From the NCBI GenBank assembly GCA_963759295.1, contig CAVWYT010000010.1:744001-808000 (forward strand): 64,000 bases of DNA. The letters are read 5' to 3'. This stretch comes from WHSW01 sp963759295. Its GTDB lineage: Bacteria > Actinomycetota > Thermoleophilia > Solirubrobacterales > 70-9. The translations under genes and the position numbers were made by a program. Positions 1-7,649 of this stretch are shown here, in pieces. Position 1 is the first letter of the stretch. Each line of letters opens with the position of its first letter. The notes below the pieces were generated by a model that worked only from the letters and a program-made list of their open reading frames with translations, had not been told where the DNA came from and did not search any database.

Positions 1-61
1 CTCGATCGATCAGCCCCTCCTCGTAGAAGCGACGCACGATCTCGACGTTCTCCTGCGACAT
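1..61 (-). CDS. NTF2/SnoaL-like protein, N-terminal fragment cut by window edge
   Basis: Only the first 20 codons are inside the window. The reading starts at an ATG whose complement is at 59-61 and gives MSQENVEIVRRFYEE. This is the hallmark start of the SnoaL/NTF2-like small-protein family that is very abundant in Thermoleophilia. The stop codon of the upstream gene (65-67) is separated from this ATG by only three bases (gcg), so the two genes are probably cotranscribed. The family adopts a cone-shaped alpha+beta fold; substrates of these members are unknown. Confidence 0.75.
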   Translation of the reverse strand, partial: MSQENVEIVRRFYEEGLIDR

Positions 62-64
62 CGC

Positions 65-643
65 CTACTCCGACGGCCCGGCGGCTTCGAGGGCCGTCGA
101 GCGATCCAGGAAGTCCTCTTGTCGAACCACCAAGCCCCGTCGGAACGTGAAGAGCTGAAACACCGGCTCGCTCACGGCCACCCCGCTGCCGGACCCGTGC
201 CCCTTCTGCTGCGTCGCGATAAGGACCTTGTCGCCGAGGTCGAGGATCTCCGTGGGGTCCCACCGGATGTCCTCGAACGCATCGAGCCAATATCGCCAGA
301 GCTGGAGGTACCCGTCATGGCCGCAGAAAACTGCCTCCAGGTCGGGCGGCATCAGGTCGCCGCTAGGGTGGTATTCGCTGCTGGGATGCCAGCCCACAAG
401 GACCAAGTCGAAGTCCCGACGGTTGGCTGCCGCGTATGCCTGGCATACACGACGGGCGATCATCAACCGCCGAAGCCGAGACCGCGGCGGCAGCCGAAAC
501 AGGGCATCCGCGAGCCGACGGTAGAGGGCCGGGAAGCGGAGGAACAGACGCTCATCCAAGGTCCGGCGCCGACTCGCGCTTTCACTGAGAGAAGGGAGCG
601 CGATTCGGGTCCCGCGCACGATCTCCACGCTCTCCCGCGACAT
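65..643 (-). CDS. NTF2/SnoaL-like family protein
   Basis: A 192-residue protein. It opens with the family start MSRESVEIVR, then has an Arg/Leu-rich stretch (residues 25-70) that the short members lack. The usual core follows (DFDLVLVGWHPSSEY, a Trp-rich DGYLQLWRYW segment, LDLGDKVLIATQQKG, VFQLFTFRRGLVVRQEDF), and it ends in the typical ALEAAGPSE. Family members form a hydrophobic pocket; some are ketosteroid-isomerase- or cyclase-like, but no catalytic role can be assigned here. The stop lies three bases from the next family start at 61. Upstream, another TAG-gcg-ATG junction (641-649) follows a short decayed reading ending AATGLSE, suggesting a tandem array of related genes. Confidence 0.8.
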   Translation of the reverse strand: MSRESVEIVRGTRIALPSLSESASRRRTLDERLFLRFPALYRRLADALFRLPPRSRLRRLMIARRVCQAYAAANRRDFDLVLVGWHPSSEYHPSGDLMPPDLEAVFCGHDGYLQLWRYWLDAFEDIRWDPTEILDLGDKVLIATQQKGHGSGSGVAVSEPVFQLFTFRRGLVVRQEDFLDRSTALEAAGPSE

Positions 644-814
644 CGCCTACTCCGACAGCCCGGTGGCGGCGTAAACGCGTGTGTGAGCCATCTCCAGTTG
701 CGTGGCGGAGTACACCGCCATAGGGTCGCATCGTTATCCCTTCCCGGTGTTCTGCCGACGTGTCGATGGCGCCGACAAGGGGCCGGGCTCCACCGCTCAG
801 AGGAAGGAACCAAA

Positions 815-1243
815 ATGGAGCATCGGAGACATCAAGGCGCCGCCTTGGCCCTGGGAGCTCTACTGATCGTAGGCGCTTTGGCCTCATCGGCATTCGCCCA
901 GACCGAGCGGACCGTGACCGAACTCGGACAGAGGGTGCCCTCATCGGCATTCGCCGAGGCCGAGCGGACCGCGACCGAACTCGGACAGAGGGTGCCGGCG
1001 GGGGAGAGCGTGTCCACCGTTCTCCTGCGGCGCGACAGCTCGCAGGCCGAGCCGCTCATCGCAAACGTCGGCCCTACTCCGTACGCGTCCCCGTACGCGT
1101 CGGCCGATGTGTTCGATTGGGGCGATGCGGCGATCGGCGCCGGCATCGCATTGGTTCTCGGCGCGGCCGGTCTCGGAGGAGTTTTCCTCCTCGGTCGCAG
1201 GCGTGCGGATCGCGCAGCTGAGTTCCCAGTCGCCGCAGGCTGA
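815..1243 (+). CDS. Small secreted, C-terminally membrane-anchored protein (LLRRD/FDWGD family)
   Basis: A 142-residue protein of unknown function. The ATG at 815 is preceded by AGGAAGGAACC, a fair ribosome-binding site. Residues 1-29 form a signal peptide (basic MEHRRHQG, Ala/Leu-rich core, AFA cleavage site). A 19-residue unit containing the cleavage site is duplicated in tandem. The mature part holds VLLRRDSSQAEPLIANVGP, then FDWGDAAIGAG, a hydrophobic anchor segment and a basic tail GRRRADR. The same order of motifs occurs in the minus-strand gene at 6234-6650, so the two are paralogues. A strong hairpin follows the stop. Location is probably the outer face of the membrane; the job is unknown. 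Confidence 0.75.
   Translation: MEHRRHQGAALALGALLIVGALASSAFAQTERTVTELGQRVPSSAFAEAERTATELGQRVPAGESVSTVLLRRDSSQAEPLIANVGPTPYASPYASADVFDWGDAAIGAGIALVLGAAGLGGVFLLGRRRADRAAEFPVAAG
882..995 (+). repeat. 57-bp perfect-length tandem duplication inside a signal-peptide gene
   Basis: Copy 1 is 882-938 and copy 2 is 939-995, each 57 bp (19 codons), differing at only a few bases. Each copy encodes SSAFA followed by a TERT/AERT-x-TELGQRVP unit, so the signal peptidase site AFA is present twice, once per copy. The frame is kept. Confidence 0.9.
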
Positions 1244-1268
1244 TAAGCCGCTCGGCGGCTCAACACGA

Positions 1269-1298
1269 CGGAGCGGCGCTCGATAGGGCGCCGCTCCG
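1269..1298 (+). terminator. Hairpin terminator after the secreted-protein gene
   Basis: An 11-bp perfect stem (1269-1279 CGGAGCGGCGC pairing with 1288-1298) around an 8-nt loop lies 25 bases after the stop at 1243. There is no clear T-run, as is common in GC-rich actinobacteria. Confidence 0.6.
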
Positions 1299-1365
1299 CG
1301 GTCAGCTCAGCTCGTCCTGGGATGTCGAGTCGCACTTTCGGGCGTCGACGCGTGAATCTCGCGTC

Positions 1366-1408
1366 TTGGGTTGACCCCCGGATCGGATCGACGGATGCTC
1401 CAGAGGCG
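1366..1408 (+). repeat. Conserved non-coding block upstream of an NTF2-like start (copy A)
   Basis: The roughly 43 bases directly before the ATG at 1409 match almost base for base the block 39678-39721, which precedes another MSQE start 38 kb away. Both contain the small palindrome GGGTTGACCC and the run TCGGATCGACGGATGCT. It may hold a promoter (TTGACC with a weak GATGCT 17 bases on) or mark duplication as a unit with the gene. Confidence 0.6.
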
Positions 1409-1831
1409 ATGTCGCAGGAGAACGTCGAGACCATCCTTCGGGTGTACGAAGCGTGGTGGGCGGGACTGGAGCGTGGCGATCCCGGCGCCGCATTCGATAC
1501 GGGCTCCGTCGCTGACGAGTTCGAGTTCACAACGGAGGGCTTCGAGTTCGAGGGAAGGTTGGTCTGGCGCGGCCGCGAGGGATATGTCCAGTGGTTCCGC
1601 AGCTGGACTCGGGAATTCGAGGATTGGTCGCTTGAGGTCGAACGCCTGATCGATGCCGGGCATGACCGAGTTGTCGCGCTCACGCGCCAGTCGGCAACCG
1701 GGGCGGGGAGCGGCGTTCCGGTCGAGCTGAATATCGGAACGATCTGGGAGTTGAAAGATGGACGCGTCGTTCGGCTGAGGAACTACCGCACCCACGCCGA
1801 TGCCCTCGAAGCGGTCGGGCTGCGGCAGTAG
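1409..1831 (+). CDS. NTF2/SnoaL-like family protein
   Basis: A 140-residue member of the MSQENVE family. I chose the ATG at 1409 because it gives the conserved start MSQENVETILRVYEAWW. The core continues with EFEFTTEGFEFEGRLVWRGREG, a WFRSWTREFEDWSLEVERL helix-strand segment, a SGVPVELN strand and the terminal DALEAVGLRQ. Length is normal for the family. The closest named relatives are SnoaL-like polyketide cyclases and ketosteroid isomerases, but the acid-base residues of those enzymes cannot be recognised with confidence. Three bases after the stop a decayed copy of the same start follows (1835). Confidence 0.85.
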   Translation: MSQENVETILRVYEAWWAGLERGDPGAAFDTGSVADEFEFTTEGFEFEGRLVWRGREGYVQWFRSWTREFEDWSLEVERLIDAGHDRVVALTRQSATGAGSGVPVELNIGTIWELKDGRVVRLRNYRTHADALEAVGLRQ

Positions 1832-1834
1832 GCG

Positions 1835-1870
1835 ATCTCGCAGGAGAACGTCGAGATGGCTCGCACCTAG
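1835..1870 (+). pseudogene. Decayed start of another NTF2-like copy
   Basis: Directly after the TAG at 1829-1831 and the usual gcg spacer, the sequence reads ATC-TCG-CAG-GAG-AAC-GTC-GAG, i.e. the family start SQENVE with ATG changed to ATC. It stops after MART at 1868-1870. It looks like the 5' relic of a tandem duplicate. Confidence 0.7.
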
Positions 1871-1886
1871 ACTGCGGAATCACGAC

Positions 1887-3065
1887 TCATTCGGAGCCCG
1901 TGGTCATGTCTCCGGCGCTGTATGAATGCGCCCCGGTGCCGGCGAGCGCTCCGCCCTGGACGATCAGGTACTCGTCGCGGATCGGCTTGCCGCCGAAGTG
2001 GCACTCGAGGATCTCGCGGGTGCCGGCCGCATAGCGGGCCTGGGCCGAGAGGCTGGTGCCCGAGGTGTGCGGGGTCATGCCGTGGTGGGGCATCGTCCGC
2101 CACGGATGGTCCCGCGGCGCCGGCTGCGGGAACCAGACGTCACCGGCGTAGCCGGCGAGCTGGCCCGACTCGAGCGCGCGCACGATCGCGTCGCGGTCGC
2201 AGATCTTGCCCCGCGCCGTGTTGACGATATAGGCGCCGCGCTTCATCCGCGCGAGCATCTCGTCATCGAAGAGGTGCTCGGTCTCGGGATGCAGCGGGGC
2301 GTTGATCGTCACCACGTCGCAGTGCGGGACCATCTCCGCGGCCGACTTGTGGAAGGTCGCCCCGAGCTCGGACTCGATCTCGGACGGCAGCCGGTGGGGG
2401 TCGGTGTAGTGGAGGCCGACCTCGAACGGCCTCAGCCGCCGCAGGACCGCGGAGCCGATCCGGCCGGCGCCCACGGTGCCGACCTGCATGCCCTCGAGGT
2501 CATAGCTGCGCGAGACGGCGTCGGCGATGTTCCAGCCCCCGTCGACGACGATCTTGTAGGAGGGGATGTAGTTGCGCACCAGCCCGAGGATCATCATCAC
2601 CACGTGCTCGGAGACCGAGATCGAGTTCGAGAAGGTGACCTCGGCGACGGTCATCCCGGCCCTGGTCGCGGCCTCCAGGTCGACGTGGTCGGAGCCGATC
2701 CCGGCGGTGATCGCGAGCTTCAGGTTCGACGCCTTGGCGATCCGCGCGGCGGTCAGATACGCGGGCCAGAACGGCTGCGAGATCACCACCTCGGCCTCGG
2801 GCAGACGGCGCTCGAACTCCGAGTCGGGCCCGTCCTTGTCGGAGGTGACGATCAGGGTGTGGCCGGCGTCCTCGAGAAACGCGCGCAGCCCGAGCTCGCC
2901 CGAGACGCAGCCCAGCAGCTCGCCTGGGGTCAAGTCGATCGCCTCGGGGGTCGGCGTCGTCTGGCCGTCCGGATAGCGCTCGATCTTCGGGATCTCGCCG
3001 CGGGGATACTCCGGCGGGTAGCCGTCCACCGGGTCGTCGTAGAGCACGCAGAGGACCGTGGCCAT
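1887..3065 (-). CDS. fdh: NAD-dependent formate dehydrogenase
   Basis: A 392-residue D-2-hydroxyacid dehydrogenase-fold enzyme that oxidises formate to CO2 with NAD+, in the cytoplasm and without metal cofactor. Diagnostic features of the Pseudomonas/Candida formate dehydrogenase type are present: ISQPFWPAY (substrate channel, about 95-103), SNSISVSEHV with the formate-binding Asn near 147, the Rossmann loop GTVGAGRIGSAVLRRL, NTARGKICDRDA with the catalytic Arg, GDVWFPQPAP with the catalytic Gln, and TPHTSGTSLSAQARYAAG with the catalytic His. Length matches the family (about 390-400). The start is preceded by AAGGAGG. It appears monocistronic. The residue before the formate-binding Asn is Ser where the Pseudomonas enzyme has Cys. 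Confidence 0.95.
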   Translation of the reverse strand: MATVLCVLYDDPVDGYPPEYPRGEIPKIERYPDGQTTPTPEAIDLTPGELLGCVSGELGLRAFLEDAGHTLIVTSDKDGPDSEFERRLPEAEVVISQPFWPAYLTAARIAKASNLKLAITAGIGSDHVDLEAATRAGMTVAEVTFSNSISVSEHVVMMILGLVRNYIPSYKIVVDGGWNIADAVSRSYDLEGMQVGTVGAGRIGSAVLRRLRPFEVGLHYTDPHRLPSEIESELGATFHKSAAEMVPHCDVVTINAPLHPETEHLFDDEMLARMKRGAYIVNTARGKICDRDAIVRALESGQLAGYAGDVWFPQPAPRDHPWRTMPHHGMTPHTSGTSLSAQARYAAGTREILECHFGGKPIRDEYLIVQGGALAGTGAHSYSAGDMTTGSE

Positions 3066-3138
3066 GTTCCTTAGCCTCCTTGGGGGTTGACGTCGTTCCG
3101 ACGCACCATTTGGATCAACGCTCCGCCCATGAACATGC

Positions 3139-3807
3139 CTAGGGCGACAGGGCGGCGCCGAGGGAGTCGGCGCCCAAGGGCCTTGGCGTGCCCTCCTCGT
3201 AGAAGATGTCGAGGTCGGTGATCGTGAAGCCGGCGGTTGTCAACAGGTCGACGATCGGCCGGGTGAGATGGCAGCCGCCGAACAGCCGTTTCTGCAGCGG
3301 CTCCAGGCGACGCTGCCAGCGACGCACCTGCTCGTCCGGCGCCAGCCCGTGCTCGACGAAGCGCAGGGTCGCTCCGGGCTTGAGGACACGCCGAACCTCG
3401 GACAGGGCGGCGGCGACGTCCGGGATCGTGCACAGCGTCCACGTGGACAAGGCGGAGTCGAAGCTGTCATCCGCGAACGGCAGCTTCTGGCCATCCAGAC
3501 CCGACCTCTCCACGGGGATGCTTGTCGCCCGCAGACGCTTTTCGGCCAGCTTCCAGCCCAGGTCGGCGGGCTCGACCGCCGCAACTCGGGTGACCTCCGC
3601 CGGGTAAAACGGGACGTTCAGCCCGGAGCCAAATCCGATTTCGACTACGTCGCCCTCGAGCGGGTCGCAGACGCGGCGTCGCAAGGGTTCGGCATCCTTC
3701 AGTCCACACGCGACGTTGATGATCCGCGGGAGGACCCGCTCGCCGTAAATACCGATGACCGCCTCCTTGCATCCGCGATCTGCCGCCGAGTTCGTTCGAA
3801 GAACCAA
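3139..3807 (-). CDS. Class I SAM-dependent methyltransferase
   Basis: A 222-residue protein with a standard class I methyltransferase core. Motif I is VVEIGFGSGLN (about residues 54-64), an acidic residue closes strand 2 (VEP), motif II-like LPFADDSFDSALSTWTLCTI and post-motif VLKPGATLRFVEHG follow. The layout and FVEHG resemble the UbiE/METTL7-like Methyltransf_11 group. The substrate is unknown. The first 15-20 residues are poorly defined, and a start nearer GIYGERVLPR is possible. It lies 73 bases after the formate dehydrogenase on the same strand in opposite order of reading, so promoter sharing is not evident. Confidence 0.85.
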   Translation of the reverse strand: MVLRTNSAADRGCKEAVIGIYGERVLPRIINVACGLKDAEPLRRRVCDPLEGDVVEIGFGSGLNVPFYPAEVTRVAAVEPADLGWKLAEKRLRATSIPVERSGLDGQKLPFADDSFDSALSTWTLCTIPDVAAALSEVRRVLKPGATLRFVEHGLAPDEQVRRWQRRLEPLQKRLFGGCHLTRPIVDLLTTAGFTITDLDIFYEEGTPRPLGADSLGAALSP

Positions 3808-3932
3808 TCCTTCGGAGAGCCTCCGAGCCTCGCGGCTAGCCTACGCTCTCGCGCCCCGGTCGTGTGCCGGACGCAGCCTGTGCGCTTCGCAGTACACGTG
3901 CGCCGGCGGGGCGAGCCGGCGTCATGCCACGC

Positions 3933-4544
3933 TCAGCTCTGCTTCACGACCGCGTAAACGACGCGCTCGGCGACGTCGATCACGGTCTCGGCGATCCGCG
4001 AGCAACGTCGGTAGAGCTCGCGGCGCCCGATCCGCTCCTGCCTGTCGGCGAGCTCGAGCAGGGCCGCCATTCCCTCGTAGTAGATCCGCTCGACCTCCCG
4101 GGCGCCCCGGATCGCCGCATCAGCCGCTGCGGTGGCGGCGTCCGGATCCGATCCGAGATGCCCTATGGCCACGTCGATGTCGCGGACGGCCCTTTGCAGC
4201 ACCTCCGACATCTCGGCGATCCCCGCATCCGGGGAGCAGGCCATCACTTCTGACTCGTTGACCAGATCCCGTGCGTAGTTGAGGATCCAGTCGACCCCGC
4301 GCGAGAGCGAGAACAGGTCCTCCGGCTCGAGCGAAGTGACGAAAGCTCCCCGAAGGGCGGCCAAAAGCTCGCGCTTGGCCGCATCGCCGCGGTGCTCTGC
4401 CTCACGCAGACGCTCGGCCGCATCGGCATCGCCCGCGGCCCACGCCGCGAACAGGTCGATTCCCTCGATCGTCACCGCGACCTGGCCGCGCAGGAGCCCG
4501 TGGACGTCGGGCATCTCGGGGAGGAACCAGCTCTTGCGACTCAC
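3933..4544 (-). CDS. DUF47 / PhoU-like phosphate transport accessory protein
   Basis: A 203-residue, almost all-helical protein of the DUF47 (PhoU_div) family, which accompanies PiT phosphate carriers. Visible features are the helical repeats with acidic residues (FAAWAAGDADAAERLREAEHRGD, LFSLSRGVDWILNYARDL) and a C-terminal helix bundle (ERIYYEGMAALLELADRQERIGRRELYRRCSRIAETVIDVAERVVYAVVKQS is continuous to the stop). The GTG start overlaps the stop of the transporter gene in a GTGA, so translation is coupled. By analogy it regulates or gates phosphate uptake; this is inferred from family and context. Confidence 0.85.
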   Translation of the reverse strand: MSRKSWFLPEMPDVHGLLRGQVAVTIEGIDLFAAWAAGDADAAERLREAEHRGDAAKRELLAALRGAFVTSLEPEDLFSLSRGVDWILNYARDLVNESEVMACSPDAGIAEMSEVLQRAVRDIDVAIGHLGSDPDAATAAADAAIRGAREVERIYYEGMAALLELADRQERIGRRELYRRCSRIAETVIDVAERVVYAVVKQS

Positions 4545-5551
4545 GTCAGCGACCGCCAGATCGCGAGCATCACGATCGCGAGCATGCCGGTGACCGGGAT
4601 CGTGATCAGCCAGGCGATCGCAATCTCGCGGACGAGCTCCCAGTGCACATGACGCCAGCGCCTGCGCCCGCCGCCGACCCCGACCACCGATGAGGCCACC
4701 ACCTGGGTGGTGGACGTCGGCGCACCCGCCAGCGAGGCGCCGAAGATCACCCCGGCCGATGCCGTCTGGCTGGCAAGCCCATCGATCGGTTGGATGTGGT
4801 AGATGCGGCGGCCCACGGTGTGAATGATCCGCCATCCGCCGAGCACCGTGCCGGCGGTCAGCGCGAGGGCGCAGGCGAACGTCACCCAGGTGGGCGCGGA
4901 GAGGGTCTGGATCCGGCCGTCGGCGAGCAGCAGGGCGGCGACCACGCCAATCGCTTTCTGGGTGTCGTTCGCACCGTGGCTGAAGGCGAGCGCTGCCGAC
5001 ATCGTCCACTCGCCGCCGCGCAACGGCCCGCGCCAACGCGACGTCGCCCTGGATGCCAGCCTGCGAAGCGCCCGGATCACGAGCAGCGCGGCGAGGGCGC
5101 CGAGGATCGGAGAGATCGCGAGCGCGATCAGGGTGCCGAAGACGCCCACAGGGTGCCAGCCCTCGATCCCTCCCCAGTTGACGGCGTTGATCCCGCCTTC
5201 GACGAGGGCGGCGCCGACGAGACCACCGACCAGCGCGTGGCCCGAGCTCGAGGGTAGGCCGAACCGCCAGGTGATCAGGTTCCAGGTCACGGCCGCGGCG
5301 AGGCCCGCCCCGATCACCTCGATCGCCGCCGACGCACCGACGGCGACGATGCCGCCGATCGTGTCGGCGACCGCAGCGCCGACGAGGAACGGGCCGAGCA
5401 GGTTGAAGACGGAGGCGAGGACGATCGACTGCAGCGGGGTCGCCGCGCGCGTCGCGACCAGGGTGGCGATCGCGTTCGAGGCGTCGTGGAGCCCGTTGGT
5501 GGCGGCGAACGCGACGGCGAGCAGGATCGCGAAGGCGAGCCCTGTGTCCAC
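4541..5551 (-). CDS. pit: Inorganic phosphate transporter, PiT family
   Basis: A 336-residue integral membrane carrier with about ten hydrophobic segments. Both inverted-repeat signatures of the PiT family are present: an N-terminal FAATNGLHDASNAIATLVAT and a C-terminal FSHGANDTQKAIGVVA, each with the conserved Asn/Asp pair that binds phosphate and cation. Members are low-affinity phosphate:H+ or metal-phosphate symporters. GTG start at 5551. It is the first gene of a two-gene operon with the DUF47 gene (4-bp overlap). Confidence 0.93.
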   Translation of the reverse strand: MDTGLAFAILLAVAFAATNGLHDASNAIATLVATRAATPLQSIVLASVFNLLGPFLVGAAVADTIGGIVAVGASAAIEVIGAGLAAAVTWNLITWRFGLPSSSGHALVGGLVGAALVEGGINAVNWGGIEGWHPVGVFGTLIALAISPILGALAALLVIRALRRLASRATSRWRGPLRGGEWTMSAALAFSHGANDTQKAIGVVAALLLADGRIQTLSAPTWVTFACALALTAGTVLGGWRIIHTVGRRIYHIQPIDGLASQTASAGVIFGASLAGAPTSTTQVVASSVVGVGGGRRRWRHVHWELVREIAIAWLITIPVTGMLAIVMLAIWRSLT

Positions 5552-5753
5552 GTCCCGACTCTATATCGGCGGGTCTCGTCCACATTCCTGGCCCCGATTC
5601 CGATTCCGACGGGTCGTGGTACCGCTTTGCGTGCGTCGCGTTTGCCAGACCTGGCCGATCCCATGCGAGTTGTCCAAGCCTTAACCGGCGCGTTGCTCGG
5701 CGCTTCCCGGGCCCCGCGCACAATCGAGGGCCGAGCTTTCAGCGACCGAAGGC

Positions 5754-6089
5754 ATGACAATGACCAACATCAGAATGAAGATCGCCGCCGCCGCAACCAT
5801 CCTCGGCCTCGGCGGCCTCGGCGGTTTCGCGATGGCCTCGAACCCTGCGGGCGGCGCAGGAGGTGTCGCCCCGACGCAGATCGCCGCCACCCAGGCCGGC
5901 TCGGCGACGGCGGCCTCGAAACCCGTCGTCACCCGGACGAGCGGCGCCGCGGCCCCGACCGCTCCCGTGACGACCCCGGCGACCTCCGCGACGAAGGCGC
6001 TGGCCACCCGCACCAGCGCCGCTGCCGCCGGCACCAACCGTAGGCCCGAGGTCGAGCGCGACGACGGGCCGGCCCTGTACGAGGACTGA
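5754..6089 (+). CDS. Small secreted Ala/Thr-rich protein
   Basis: A 111-residue protein with an N-terminal signal (MKIAAAATILGLGGLGGFAMA); in-frame ATGs at 5754, 5760 and 5775 are all possible starts. The mature part is low-complexity, made of Ala, Thr, Ser and Pro (PTAPVTTPATSATKALATRTSAA), and ends in an acidic tail VERDDGPALYED. No domain is recognised. Such sequences are typical of extracellular, possibly glycosylated, linker-like proteins. A strong hairpin follows the stop. Confidence 0.6.
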   Translation: MTMTNIRMKIAAAATILGLGGLGGFAMASNPAGGAGGVAPTQIAATQAGSATAASKPVVTRTSGAAAPTAPVTTPATSATKALATRTSAAAAGTNRRPEVERDDGPALYED

Positions 6090-6094
6090 GCGAA

Positions 6095-6134
6095 GGGCGC
6101 GGAGGAAAAGGCTTGAGCCTGGCCCTCCGCGCCC
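6095..6134 (+). terminator. Strong hairpin terminator
   Basis: Arms 6095-6105 (GGGCGCGGAGG) and 6124-6134 form an 11-bp perfect stem; the 18-nt loop contains a second small stem (AGGCT/AGCCT). It starts five bases after the stop of the gene ending at 6089. Confidence 0.7.
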
Positions 6135-6233
6135 AGAGCCGGCGCCCGATGCGCCGAAGGTCGCTGGTTCAGCTCAGTCGGCGCCGGCGCCTGAAGCCCG
6201 CTTTCGCAGCCGCTGACGGCGACGGCATGAGTC

Positions 6234-6650
6234 CTATGCCGGACGCTGGGCCAGACGCTGGCGCGGACGCCTCCGCCGGATGAGCACCAGGGCTCCTGCG
6301 GCGAGAAAGATCAGGCCATACGCAGCCGCGGCACCGATCAGAGCATCGCCCCAGTCGAAGCCCGCATCAGGGGAGTCCATACTTGGGCCAACCTCTGCGA
6401 CGAACGGTTCCGCTTGCGACGCGTCGCGGCGAAACTCGGGCACACCACCCGTGCCAATCACGGGATCGAACGGCACCGCGCGCTCGGCGTCGCGGCGGAG
6501 CAGGACCTGGTTGTGATGCACTCCCTCCACGGCGGAGCCCGCCCGATCTGGCGCCGCGGTGGCGCCGTTCTGCGCTGCCGCCGACGCGACCGGAACGATG
6601 GCCGCGCCGACCAATATCGTGACCGCACTTCTTAATACCGAGGTTCGCAT
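6234..6650 (-). CDS. Small secreted, C-terminally membrane-anchored protein (LLRRD/FDWGD family)
   Basis: A 138-residue paralogue of the gene at 815-1243. I placed the start at the ATG at 6650 because it gives a clean signal peptide (MRTSVLRSAVTILVGAAIVP ending in a VASAAAQ cleavage region). It has two LRRD-like elements (QVLLRRDAERAVPFDPVIG and FRRDASQAEPFVAEVGP), then FDWGDALIGAAAAYG, a hydrophobic stretch and RRRRPRQR. The order of motifs is identical to the first paralogue. It is divergent from the BTAD regulator at 6797, with 146 bases between. Function unknown; an exported, tail-anchored surface protein is inferred. Confidence 0.75.
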   Translation of the reverse strand: MRTSVLRSAVTILVGAAIVPVASAAAQNGATAAPDRAGSAVEGVHHNQVLLRRDAERAVPFDPVIGTGGVPEFRRDASQAEPFVAEVGPSMDSPDAGFDWGDALIGAAAAYGLIFLAAGALVLIRRRRPRQRLAQRPA

Positions 6651-6796
6651 CTCGTGCTCCTTCCCGATCAGCTTGCACCTGGGAGCCTGCGCGCCGCCGC
6701 TGAAATCCCGCTGAAGGCGGCTTTCTTGGAGGGCTACCGCCCACGCGTGAAGTGAGGGTCGGTGCTGGTGGTAGGTTCGACTGCGGGAGAGGAACG

Positions 6797-7615
6797 ATGG
6801 AGTTCCAGATTCTCGGGCCGCTAGAAGTCCGCCGTGAAGGGGGGCAGGTGGCGCTTGGCGCAGCGAAACAGCGCGCCCTGCTCGCGATCCTGTTGGTCCG
6901 CGCGAATGAGGTCGTCTCCATCGATCGGTTGATCGAAGAGCTGTGGCCGGAGCCTCCGGAGACGGCCGCCAACACCCTGCAGGTTTACGTCGGGAAGCTC
7001 CGCAAGGCACTGGAACCCGACCGCGCGCGGGGGGCTCAAGGTGCGCTCCTGGTGACACGAGCGCCCGGGTATCTGCTCCGGGTCGAGCCGGACGAGCTCG
7101 ACGCCGACCGCTTCGAGCGCCTCACGTACGAGGGCAAAAGCGCGCGCGAAGCGAAGGATTACGCGACCGCGGCGAGGAGGCTCCACGAGGCGCTGGAGTT
7201 ATGGCGGGGACCGGCGCTGGCTGACTTCATGTACGCCCCGTTCGCTCAGGCCGAGATCGCGCGCCTGGATGAGCTGCGACTCGACGCGTTCGAGGAGCGC
7301 GTCGAGGCCGAGCTCGCCCTGGGCAGCGCGGCTGACCTGGTGGCGGAGCTGGAGCCCGTGATCCGCGACAACCCGCTGCGTGAGCGCCTACGAGGACAGC
7401 TGATGCTCGCCCTATACCGTTCGGGGCGTCAGGCGGATGCCCTGGACGTCTACCGGGAGACCAGCAAGACTCTCGATGAGGAGCTCGGCCTCGTTCCGAG
7501 CCCGCCGCTCCAGCGCTTGCAGAGAGCCATTCTCCGCCAGGAGCCGGCGCTCGAGGTCTCGATCGAGTCTCCGGTCGAGCCGTCGTCCGGCGGCGCCAGG
7601 GCCGGTCTCGCATGA
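6797..7615 (+). CDS. BTAD-domain transcriptional regulator, N-terminal part of a frame-split gene
   Basis: 272 residues from the ATG at 6797 (GAGAGG upstream). Residues 1-95 form an OmpR/SARP-type winged helix (MEFQILGPLEVRREG, LLAILLVRANEVVSIDRLIEELWP, NTLQVYVGKLRKAL, GYLLRVEPDELD). Residues 100-245 are the bacterial transcriptional activator domain with TPR-like helices, ending GLVPSPPLQRLQRAILRQEP. In relatives this part is joined by a Pro/Ala linker to a cyclase-like and AAA+ region in one polypeptide. Here the reading frame stops at 7615 in the linker, and the remainder continues in the +1 frame. It would bind DNA; target genes are unknown. Confidence 0.85.
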   Translation: MEFQILGPLEVRREGGQVALGAAKQRALLAILLVRANEVVSIDRLIEELWPEPPETAANTLQVYVGKLRKALEPDRARGAQGALLVTRAPGYLLRVEPDELDADRFERLTYEGKSAREAKDYATAARRLHEALELWRGPALADFMYAPFAQAEIARLDELRLDAFEERVEAELALGSAADLVAELEPVIRDNPLRERLRGQLMLALYRSGRQADALDVYRETSKTLDEELGLVPSPPLQRLQRAILRQEPALEVSIESPVEPSSGGARAGLA

Positions 7616-7649
7616 GACCGTCACCGCCGCCTCCGAAGTACGCAAGACG

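Noticed and set aside
119..814. Long plus-strand reading through the NTF2-like region
   Set aside because: It is the antisense of the minus-strand gene at 65-643; only the part from 815 on has a signal peptide and a ribosome-binding site.
4545..5723. Minus-strand frame open upstream of the DUF47 gene
   Set aside because: It runs antisense-like through the PiT gene in another frame, with Arg/Pro-rich nonsense; the DUF47 start at 4544 overlaps the PiT stop.
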